From Prochilodus magdalenae (taxonomy: Eukaryota > Chordata > Actinopteri > Characiformes > Prochilodontidae): 64,000 nt of DNA. The stretch spans positions 502,001 through 566,000 of the forward strand of contig JAMWET010001299.1 in the NCBI GenBank assembly GCA_024036415.1. The letters are read 5' to 3'. Shown here one piece after another: positions 24,901 to 36,900 of this stretch (its first letter is position 1; every line of letters begins with the position of its first letter). The position numbers were made by a program, and so were the translations under genes. Under the pieces are notes generated by a model. It ran no database searches. It was given only the letters and a program-made list of their open reading frames with translations, and was not told the DNA's origin.

Positions 24901-27900
24901 GTCATGCAAAAGGTATGGCACATTTTGTTCCAATATGTTAAACTAGATAAATAAATGATCCACTACAGTATACAGAAATATGCCCACATTGGCCACCAAA
25001 TGCACTTTGTTGTTTGATTGAGGCTACATTTCCAGAAAGTTAATAATTCTCATATTATAAAATGATGTTACCATCACTACCACCATGTTCACACGTTTTT
25101 AGTGATATGTTTTTTTGGGAGTTAATTTTTCTCAGAGTGCATTGGCTATGACGTAAGGAAGAAGTTAAGGTCAGGGTCACAAGTCAGAGGGCATGTTTGC
25201 TATACCTGAACACATCCATCCCCCAGCCTGCTATGGCTGTGAAGAGCCTGGGGCCCAGGTCTCGAGCAGGGTTGATGGGATATCCGCAGTTCAGCCCCAT
25301 GGACACTCCAATGGCCAGGATGGTCAGGCCAATGATTAGCGGCTCCATCCCTTTAGGTGCGCCCATGTTCTTCCTGTCCACTATGGCCAGAATGCAGAGC
25401 ACCAGAGCCCCTGTGCCAACCACCTGCATCAATAAGCAGTAACGATTACACCACAGAAAAACACTCCGCTCTCTGTGTGCTTATGGAACCGGATGCTCAC
25501 TTCAAGAGAGATCCGCTACTGACGATGCATGTCTACATATAGAGAGTTTAATTATGGAAATACTGTATCAAGCATGGCAGTGCTAGACTTAATATTCATT
25601 ATTTCATCTTAATAATTATTATTCAGTCACTACTATGAGTAATGCGTCTATTTACATCCTCGCCTATAGCCCAAAAAGGAAATATCTCTGGTTTCCCAAA
25701 ATGTCTGCATGCAGTATTCATTGGGATGTAATCTTTCAGAATGATTTGATATGATATCCTCCTTTTAGAGAAACTTTAGAGTCAGAATTGTTCACAGTTC
25801 TCTTAGCAATATCACAGCAACTACCTGGAATTACTACACAAATCCAACTAAAACCAGTCCACGTGGTTCTGCGGCTGATCTAACCTTTAAAGCATTATTA
25901 GCTTGTTCATAAACCTTCCCCCATTACAGTTATCATAGAGTTTTTTGGTAAGAGCAACTGAAACTATAGAGGACATATAAATGACTTCTAGACATAAACA
26001 CAAATGAACTTGACTGTATGGCACTGATCTCAAGGAATGAGAGTCGTTTAAACATTCCTAATGGTTTCCACTACACTGTAAATGAGAGGCGGATTAGCAA
26101 TACTGTTTAACTTAATGATACATATTATTATATAGACTATTATATATGTCTTTCAGGTTAGAAATACAGTTTAAAACTATACAAACACTGTGATGTAAAA
26201 GGTACAGAGGAACCAAACTATTTGCTCATTAGCCAGTGATTACTCTCCCTTCACTTCCACTGTATGACCCTCTAAAGGCACCTGTCTGAATGAGTTGAGT
26301 TTTTAAGCTATATGGTTTGAAGCTGGCACTGTAAGCATCAAAGATGAATGAACATGGTTTTACTCATCATGCTCAGATGAGGCTCTGGTTAATCCATGCG
26401 TGTACATGCTATTCATCATGCTCAAATGCACACAGAAGCTGTCAGAGCAGAACATACTGTTCATACTGTACATGCAAATATATAGTTAGTAGACCCCTAT
26501 GGCACAAACTATCAACGTGAAACGTGAACTTCAGTGGACACATATATCAAGTAATATTCTATAGGATCAAATATTTTCTCACCTGATCAATAAATCCATT
26601 TAGTACTGAGAGATGTTTTGCTGGATAGGAGGCAAATATATTTGCAGTGGCGTTTTCACCTGTAACCAGCAGCACACCATTCGTGTAGTCCATCAGGGCA
26701 TCTGCAGAAATGAGACGTATTTACTTTTTTCGCTTCTCTCATTAGATACAGTCTTTAGGTCATTTTAAAGAAGCAGAGACTGGGATCCTGGGGAGATCTA
26801 TTACAGAAAATGGAATCTAGTATACAAAACGAGGGTTTAGTCTATAATCGACTGTATTGTTTTGAGTAGCTTGATCTACGTAGTTGCAGGTCCTCGTCTA
26901 ATGGAGCCTGACATCCCCTTCATCTCTACAGTCACTACCTGCTTTAAAACTGGCTGGAGTCAGCTTCTTATCCAGCAACTTCTTCTTAGAATTTTCTCTC
27001 TCCACCTTAAATGGTGTAGCATTTAGATTCTGGCACTGACATTTAGTTTCATGTTTGATTTTTTCCATGATGCAGCAATTAGCAAGCCCTCAGGTGCCAG
27101 AATGTTACCGCAGTGCTTATTCAGTTTGGAGAATAAGCTGGTAAATGTCATTAGCAGAAAATGTTTCCAGTATTAAAAGAATTGTTAGGATGTTTTGATA
27201 GACTAAGTCAGCTTATCAGGGGTGAAGCAGGTTTTAAGTACTCAAGGTGTGTAATACAGTGGGTCCTGGGGGGTCTGGGCCCTCCTAATTAACTTCTTGG
27301 ACAAACTGAATGTCTGGGAACAAATCTAAATTTAGGGAGGTACACTGGAAAGGGGTTTTTTTTAAGTTTAAACAGATACAGATTTAGGGAAAGGTCTACA
27401 GTATTACTACACACTTCTATAACCTAGGAATAGCCCAATCAGTTTCCATTGTAATCCTTGTAGTAATGAGTAATAAGCCTGTTACACTTGGATCTCAAGG
27501 GGTTAGCTGTTTCAGCCACCCACATCAGTGAGCATCTGTCTTCAGCTTTCTTAAATAACTAGAGTTGCAGCACTGATCTGCCTCAGGGTGGCGAATTTTT
27601 TCTATTTGGTCCGTCATCGCTTAACAAGTGTAACTATGCTATGGATACCTCTGAAACATAATACGTGTAGCATGCTTGGAAATCTGAAACCTTGTCTAAC
27701 TTCTCTGAGGGACTGCAGAGTGAAGTGTTAGTGATTTCTCAAACTGAAGACAGAAGAGGACATCAGCACTGCCATACATCAGTACTGCCACATTGAGTGA
27801 GTTACAGAAACTTAGTTTTCTTTTGGTGCTGAAACTCAAAAAAGTTGGCCACCATAGTTTCTAGAGAAGGAGAGGAGTAAACGTTTTGGTCAGTAGGTTG

Positions 27901-30900
27901 CAATACACAACTTCTACAGTGTCGCACACTCTTAAAAGAACTTTAAAAAGGCTCTTCATCCAAAATGATTTTCTAAAGACCCGTCTGTGAAAACAGGATT
28001 ATTGAGGAACCTAAAGTGGTTCTTCCATTTTGTCACACAATGGAATCTTTATTTTGGGAGTGTGAGCTGTAGGCCTTTACATCCTTGCCTGTCAAAAGAT
28101 TGGGGAACATACTTTGAATGTTTTTGCTGTAATTTTCTTTCTGTTGTTTTGCAGTTCACATGCAAAAGTCTTGTCACAGAAGCTATGTGCTGTGACAATG
28201 TTATGTCTTCGGTGGCATGAGGAGCAGTTTTCTTTTTAAACTGCTGTTAAAAGCTCAGAGCGAGACTCTCTGAAGGTGGTTTAAACAGCTGAAAGGTTTG
28301 CTTACTGGTGAGTGCTGACATCACAACCAGGAACTATAATGCACAGCCATTGGTTTTATTGGCCAGCACTTCAATCATTTGCCTTTTGGAGTGTGTATAT
28401 ACAGTATAGCAGAATATGAACTACTTTGAGCTGTTGAGCTCAAAGTATAGGTAGTATTTGTATGGCTTTGTGTAATAGGGGTTACATGACTTTACATATT
28501 TTCAAGTGGACAATTACGTGGAAAATGTCAAGTTAAACTGATTAATCACTGATGGTATGAGAATAAAACCCTTGGAGAAGGGAATGCATTGCAACAAGTG
28601 ACTTTAAAAATTCAACTAAAGGAATCAATGATAAAGCCAAACTCCCACAGGTCAGTAGAGTGCACAAGGAAACCTATGGTATGGACCCCGGAATATCACA
28701 AGCTGTATACGATTTAGTTACTTTGTTCGGTTGCAGGGGAGATCTACAGAACCAGAGACATTTAGAGTGCCGTGACTTGGCCAAAATAAGAGTAACCGAC
28801 TTCAAACCTTACAGGATTATATTCCTCCTCTCCAGCAGCACATCCAGCAGACTTTTATTCTAGTCTTACAGAAGCTGGGGATAATGACATCTGACTACGA
28901 GGTGCTGTAGGTCTGCGGACAGTTGTTAGAACTTAGAATCCTGGATCATTGGAACGGTCAGCTGCTGTCTCCTCTGAAGCATCCACGTTAAAGTGTCATT
29001 ATCATACCACAGCTAGTTGACTAAGCATCATGGCTGAGCAGTAAAGTTGATTAATCGACTAGTCTGTTCAACCCCACTGTGTGCATTAGGGTGCCAGTCC
29101 ACTGCCCTGCTACCCATGGGTATTAAGTGTTTGCTCACCATAGTACAGCCCAAAGACAGCACAGGATCCAATAAAAGCCCCAATGAACTGTGCAGCCACA
29201 TACACTGGGAATTTCTTTAGGGGTAGCTTCCCCAGGACCACCATAGCCAGCGATACAGCTGGGTTAACATGTCCTCCTGCAAAACAGAGAGAAGTTACAG
29301 CAGTGAGACGAGGCCACACAGTAAAGTGATTTTACCAAAGCTAAAGGCTGTTGCTAGAATGTCAAAGTGTACAATTACAGAAATGTACTTGAAGCAGTTT
29401 CAGTACTTATTACAGTACTGTGAAGTTACAGTCCTTTACCACATTTGTAATGTAGAGCTCCTAGGTGGTCTAGGATAAGGATCCTCAGTGGTATTGCACT
29501 GTTTAAAAGAACATGTAAGGTTAAAATATAGGCAAACAACACACTGATGCATAATGAATGCTTATGCATCCTGCTAGGAGAACTTCTTTACATCACCTTA
29601 CAGCAGCTAATGAGATAAGAAATCTTTCTGACCAATATCATGATCTACATTGAAGAGGACCTATTATACTCATTTTCAGCGTGCATAATTTTGGGGTCTA
29701 CTAAACTAAGTTCACACGCTTCAGTTTTCCCACAACATCATATTTTTCCTATACTGTAGCCTACTTTTGTTTTCCTCTCTTTTGTCTGAAATGCAGCCCA
29801 ACCTCCCAATGAGCCCATTATGCTCTGATTGATCAGTTCACCCACTCTGTTCTTACTCTGTTCTGTTCTCACCCACCAGAGCACTTCCTCGCCTCCAGAT
29901 GTTGCAGTGCATTTGTGGGCAGTAACAGAGAAAAAGTCTAGATTTCTAATGAGGTGTTTCAGGCAGCTGAAAGTGGTATCTGTGGAAGAAAGTTTCTTCT
30001 CCTGGCGTGTATTTCGAGCAATCTAACACATTATTTACATGCACAAAAAGCTACATAACACATAAAGGAAAGGGAAAACAATGGGTATAAGCAGAATAGG
30101 TCCTGTTTAAACTGCAGGCTCTAATTTCACTAGGGAGACTGGCAGATCCATTTGGTCAGGCAGCCAGTTCACAAGCTCTGAACATATTTTCTCATGCACG
30201 GTGTAATTGCTCATGTTGTGTATGATGGGTTGTCATTTTCCAACCACATAGAAAAGGAAAGCATGGAGATCCAGGGAATACAGTCTTCTTTCTTTTTATT
30301 GCTGTATTACACACATTACCCAGATTTTCCCTTGTGTAAATGATTGTGTTATATGTCACATCTTGGAAGCTTGTGTATCATCTAGAGTCCCGAGTTTAAC
30401 AGTTGAAAAAGCAACAATTATTCTACAACAATTTACAAACTGGTTTGGGCAAACTGGTTGGTTTCAGAAACTCAAACCCAACATTAGTTATTGGACATCT
30501 AATGTAAATTGAAGCCTGGCTGTGGATGGACAAATATTTCCACCCTTTCCACCAGAATTCATCTCTAGCCCTACAAAATACTCAGTACAAAAAAAAAAAT
30601 CAGTATGATGCGTAAGGAGTAGGCCATGATTGCCAAGCAACTTCAGAGCCAAAGCTTATTCCATGAACAGCATGATGCTGCTTGCTGACTTTATACTAGG
30701 ACTTGATACCACTTTTCAAGTCCAGCATACGGATACCTATAACACAACCTTGAGTATCTGTCTTTACCAGTAGCTCTCTTGAACAACCAGAATTACATAT
30801 GGGTGCACTTAACCAGCCATCTGAATAGTACCATATATAACCTATGAATATAACTGATAGCTAACAACACTGATTGTTTTTTCATATACAGGACTTTTAC

Positions 30901-33900
30901 CAGCATTTTGATTTGTCAGCACCATCAAACATAGATGAACAGAATGGAATTTAAAGGTTTAGTTTACATGATTATTGGACTAACTTTCTTTTTATTATTG
31001 GACTAACTTTCTTTTCTCCCAATATTTGATTCAGTGATTTTGGCCTGTATCATTGGTGCACCCCCACTCAAAGTTAAACTGTTGTGTGAGGTCAGCAGCT
31101 TTCAATGTTTCTCTGCCAAACACATATTAGACATCAGAACGAGAAAAAATGGATGTTCCTACACTCAATAGCCACTGCCCACTGTAGCTATTGCTACTGC
31201 TGATTTGGTGCTCCCTTTTTGTTGTGCCATTTTTAACGATCCATGTTTTGCTGTCATTGATCGCACGGTTAAAAGCATGATAATGGGAAGCATAGCTTTG
31301 TTGGAAGAGGTCAGTTATTAGGATCAATGGAGTCCTCTGAGGCCTTCAACTAACACCTAATGTTATGTATTATCTCTACTGAGAAAATCAGACTCCTGAA
31401 CACTAGGTAGACCAGAAAACGGTCCCCATCAACACATGCTCAACCCTCGCTTGATCTTACAAACAGCAGAGATATACTCGTTTCCTCTCCAGCTAATCCA
31501 TACTGTTCACAAACATTGTCCACAACAACCAAGTCAATTGAATTGGCTCTGACATAATCTGCCTTAGTCTTCTTAGGCCACTATAGGGCGTAGGAGTGAC
31601 CCTGCTTTAACTCCACTATATTACGAGCTAAACCATCCTGCTCGATTTGCCCTCATATCCTCTTCCTGGCCCCTCTAAAGCTTGGGAAAACAAGTGGAAA
31701 ACTGTGGCCTCTCACTCCCTCATGCTTCCTCCTGCTTGGGGCACCGCACACGCCCCCTGCCCCGCCCTGCTCGGGTCCTGCTCTTTAGAAAAGCTCATTA
31801 CTTCAATACCTATAATCATCATCACATATGTCAGGGTGTAAGCCTCCCCTGGTCACATGGGTTTCTAGACCAACCTCGCCCACTCAGGCCACTAAAGCAG
31901 CACTATGGTTAGTGATTGCTAGCCACTGGAAGAGTCAGTTAGCTGACTGGTGACCACTAACCTGTTGGAGAATGGGCTAGGCATCCACTGTCTGTATATC
32001 TAAGGAATATGGTTTTCTTCTTAAGGGACCCGGTTATGAGCCTGGCCATGTACGTCCTGAGCCTTTTAAATCCCAGACCTCAATATCTTTACTTTTATGA
32101 CTGCAAAAGTATCAGTTTGAGAGTGGCTACTGAATATTTAGATTAGTAACCGAATAATAAACAACATATTAAATGGTTCACTCATTAAACTGATGTTCAC
32201 GTTCTGTGGCTTATCAGTTATTACCTGCAGGGGCTTTCCACTAATGTCAAAAATCTGCATAATTCAACTGCTGGGATGTACAAGGCCTTCAGAGTGGTTT
32301 GATTGCATTGTAGAAAAATGACAGACTTTTCACAGTGTTGCTGACCGGAACTAAGAATCGCAATGTCAACAATGCAAATATGAACGTATAAAATCACCTG
32401 TGAAGTTTTTATATTTGTATGTGTGTGTGTGTGTCGATGGTAAAGTAGCAGTTTTCTCTGGGGAACACCCCACATGTATCTCTCCGCTATGAATGTATTC
32501 AAAGAACCATAGAATGCATTAATTAAGCACTTATATAGTTTTAAATAGTTCTCTGATGTCTCCATAGAAGATACGTGACTTTGGTTGAGGTAAAATTGTT
32601 TGTGGTTTTAATCTCATTGTGAAAACAGTTGCACCCAGAAGGAAGTGGCAGATATTTGCTATTTAAAAGGAAGATAAAGGTTTCCAGGAACAATACAAGA
32701 TGATAAATGTAGACTGAGATTGTAGCCAATATGTACTGAGTTACACATACAGAAGTAGTGTCTCTTAGTATGGCAACGGGCTGCCATGTTTGCTAAAGCA
32801 ACATGCAGATGCTTTGGCATGCAGTTGTAGAGGTTCCTAATGGTGTCCTATTATAACTCCTCCCTTTCAGCTGAAATATTCTCACACAGTTCCTACAGAT
32901 TTTGCAGCAGGGGTGGAGGTGGAGTGACACCAGGTCTTCATGTGTGATGCGTGACAACAACAATAAATGAGGTGCTGACCATGGTGCCTCCACGGGACTC
33001 AACACTGAAGATGACCCGCTGCCATTACAGCCTTTGGTGACGCTGACATGGCGTGCATGTGGTCCTGCGTCATGCAGCTGTTTGCCAATGGTGCTGCCAC
33101 TACCAGGATGACTCAAGTGGGGGCAACACTGCTTGCTGAATGTCCACAATCATGATTTTTTGATCAGTCAGGTACAGGCCCAGTATTAGGTTGGAGAAAC
33201 TGTCTGTTGTGAAATTTGCAGGGCATCTCTGAATGATGAATTCCCCAATAAACTTCCCATTCCAACTTAAATAGTGCCGCAATTATATTCTGGCATTTGT
33301 ACAAGGTATAGCATTTAAGGTGAAATGTGACATTTCCTAAAGAATCCAGCGAATAGGCAAACAACTTCAGCTTAGTTTAAAGATGAACATCAGTCATGCC
33401 CGGTTTGTTCTTTGGAATGGATATGGAAAGTTCCAGATTTCCATTCAATGGAACAATGGTTCTGAAAAGTAGCATAAAATCTACTAGTAAATACAAGGTA
33501 AATACAAGGTTACTATCACCTCCACTGTGAACAATCTGTCTTGGTGAGTTTCTCATTTAATATTAAACCACTAAACCAGTTCACCTATAAGGGTCTGTGG
33601 AGTTTGAGGGGCTAAATAGCTCTTAACTGAGTTATCCTGAATAATCCTTAGTTTGCGGGTCTTGGGTATGCAGATTCCTTACGTTGAGTATTGGTCAAAG
33701 GACTAGACAGTGGTAGCTCTACAGTAGGTGGTTTTGTCTGTTGGCTGAAAATAAAATGCTGTGTTTTCATTTTCACGCCTCATTTCACTTTACTGATAAT
33801 GTGAAATGCCAGTCCAATTTCAAATTACCCTTCACGACGCCTCAGTGATGCTGCTGTGTGATTTAGCCCACACGCTGCCTTATTCAGCAACTCCCAAACA

Positions 33901-36900
33901 GACATAAATCGAAGTGACATTTAGAAAGAAATTCCTGAGTCGTCTCTGTAATTGTCATAGATTACTGGAATCCATAAAGAATGTACTCTATAAACCAAAT
34001 ATGCACTCATATGTGCATATCAGGGCGTCCATTTAAGCAATCAAGCACTGCTTAATAACAATAATATGGGAAAAAAAACATATTGATTTAATAAACATAT
34101 TTTCTTAGTCACCGGTGCATGTACAAGTTTGAAGACTCTCGGTCACATGACATAATGAAAATAAGTTTACACGTTCTCTACAGAGAACATACTTCATTTA
34201 TAGCATGCTTCTATAACTAAAAAAACTTCTGCACTGGCCACATTTTATGTTTGCCCAGTGTGTTCAGTAAATCAAAACAAATGAGGGTCTGTTCACTTTT
34301 TAATTTACCTCAACTAAACATTTCACCAGTGGAAGCCGCTTTCACATACATCTCAAAGCAATCATCTGCCTGGGTTAGGTTCCATAGGTTTGTACTGGAG
34401 CTCTGAACACCTCCAGGAGAAGAGGATCAAGCCAGTGGACATGCTCTGGACCAAAGTCCAACAGGTGTCAGCAAACCATCAACTCAGCACATCTTCTAAA
34501 ATTTATAGGGACTTTGCTGCATTGGCAGCCTCTGCTTTTTACACCAAATGCTGGAACATTGCTGTGAGGGTTTGATTGAGCATTAGTAAAGTCAGGTACT
34601 GATGATGGAACATCTCTGTATAGATGTGACTGAGCATTGGTAAGGTCAGGTTCTGATGCTGGAACATTGCTGTGAGGATTTGATTAAGCATTAGTATGAT
34701 CAGGTACGGATGCTGGAACATTGCTGTAAGGATTTGATTGAGCATTAGTGAGGTTGGGTACTAATTGTCCTGAAGTATCAGATCAGGCACCTTACTTGGC
34801 ACAAGTCCCAACACAATAAAACGCTGGGCTTTGCTCAATTATGCGATTCTCTAATCCTGCAGCGCATACAAAGCAGGAGTCCGTTACTTTCTGAACCAGG
34901 TCCTCCACTCTCTCCCTGCGTACAAAGGTCAGGACGGAATCCCCAGTATGGGGCATATTAAGTCCAGCCTTGTGGGGCTTATTATTAGTGGTCAGGAATC
35001 CTTTTCCACCTCACACAGCAAAGACAGAGTGGACAGTAATAGAGGTTTTACATTGAAACAGATATGCATTTTGGATTCATCACAGTAAACTTTATCTGCA
35101 GTTCCTTGGTTTAGAACATTCAGAACTCATATATAACACTTCTATTTTATCATTTAATCTAATAAAGTATTTGGTTTAACTGATTTTACCCAAATTAAAA
35201 AGATGTAAATGATGGACAGTAAAATACTGGTTCAGATGAACGAAAGCTCTTTACCAACCCGAATGTACAAAGTTCCCATTCCAATATGTAAAGTGTAGAA
35301 GTCTACAGTGTACCCTGCCAGCCTACAGTATACCCTGCCAGCCTACAGTGTACCCTGCAAGTCTACAGTGTACCCTGCAAGTCTACAGTGTACCCTGCAA
35401 ACCTACAGTGTATCCTGCAAGCCTACAGTGTACCCTGCAAATCTACAGTGTACCCTGCAAGTCTACAGTGTACCCTGCCAGCCTACAGTGTACCCTGCAA
35501 ATCTACAGTGTACCCTGCAAGTCTACAGTGTACCCTGCAAGTCTACAGTGTACCCTGCCAGCCTACAGTGTACCCTGCCAGCCTACAGTGTACCCTGCAA
35601 GTCTACAGTGTACCCTGCAAACCTACAGTGTATCCTGCAAGCCTACAGTGTAACCTGCAAACCTATAGTGTACCCTGCAAATCTACAGTGTACCCTGCAA
35701 GTCTACAGTGTACCCTGCAAACCTATAGTGTACCCTGCAAACCTACATTGTATCCTGCAAACCTACAGTGTATCCTGCAAGCCTACAGTGTATCCTGCAA
35801 GCCTACGGTGTACCCTGCAAATCTACAGTGTACCCTGCAAATCTACAGTGTACCCTGCAAGTCTACAGTGTACCCTGCAAACCTATAGTGTACCCTGCAA
35901 ACCTACATTGTATCCTGCAAACCTACAGTGTATCCTGCAAGCCTACAGTGTATCCTGCCAGCCTACAGTGTACCCTGCATGTGTTTATGCAGTAATGCTG
36001 GTTGCATGTTGTTGATGAGCATCAAATCCAAAGGCAGAGACAGGACTGACCAAAGATCACACCAAAGCAAAGACCCCACAGTTCAGACAAACAGCTAAAT
36101 ACAACCTTTGCTTTCCCACGTTTTTCAGTCTGGACCAGGTTTCGCTACTCAGACTGGACTAGGATGAACCTGTTATATCTTTCTCATTATTTCAGCATTT
36201 GATAAGTTCCATTTTGTTGTACACCCTTTATAGTCGTCTGCTATATGTACTATATGCATTTTGTAAGTAAGTCTATTGCTGATGTGGGAACAAAACCTTG
36301 TCTCTCAATTTTTATTTTTTGTTATTTAAAAGTGCTTGTTGTCCTTTAAAGTGTGTATAAATTTCAAGATGAATGGACTAAAGAAAACGGCTTAAATTAC
36401 TTGGAAAAGGTCTGGTTACACTGGCTTACATTAAAGGTAAAGCATGTTTTTCCTTATATTTTGTAGATATTTTGTTCCAGCAAAAGCGATATATTTGTCA
36501 GCCTGTATGTAAAGCAAGTGTCCATTGGACTTGGTCAATTGAGTTAAAAACAAATTTAAAGGTTAAAGGTTCCTAACAACCACCTGGAAGACCTGGTGGA
36601 CCACCAAAACTGTCCCCATCCCATAAACTGCACCTAAAACTTTCATCTTTGAAAGAGAAGAGAACAAAACGCTCCCCTTTTACTTTATATTTGAAAACAT
36701 CCACAGATGTTTCTGTCCATCCTTCCTCTGTGAGAAGACAACTTAAAACTGAGGGTCTGGATAGATGTGTAGCTATAAAGTAGCTTCAGGAACAATGGAC
36801 TGACCATTGAGTTCAGATTTTAACACCACTGAATGTGTTTGGGACTATTTGGATTGTGAGAAGTAGAAAATGATAAACTAACTTCTAAGACTGAAGTTTG

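Larger units (their letters stand above)
15913..25205 (-). other. aqp9 intron 5 (9.3 kb), repeat-rich
   Basis: Contains a possible LTR-like fragment (16430-16730), a hAT-type element with nested SINE (18806-19453), a 22-bp repeat (19689-19772), a decayed transposon piece (21230-21600), a 45-bp minisatellite split by a LINE tail (21715-22620), and an unrecognised spliced-looking frame on the plus strand (24253-24912). The remainder is AT-rich DNA in which I see nothing. Confidence 0.75.
25424..29138 (-). other. aqp9 introns 4 (25424-26582) and 3 (26702-29138)
   Basis: AT-rich introns around exon 4. A 'CCACCTTAAATGGTGTAGCAT' foldback-type repeat is near 27000-27130 and a 'CACTCTTAAAAGAAC...GGTTCTTCC' repeat near 27925-28035. 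Otherwise nothing was recognised. Confidence 0.7.

Noticed and set aside
35301..35980. Regular 20-bp repeats that could suggest a CRISPR array
   Set aside because: There are no spacers, since units abut directly, and the host is an animal. It is a minisatellite.
35308..36015. 235-codon plus-strand open frame and shorter overlapping frames
   Set aside because: Entirely produced by the 20-bp minisatellite, which lacks stops in all plus frames. Composition is a Cys/Tyr/Pro/Ser repeat with no domain.
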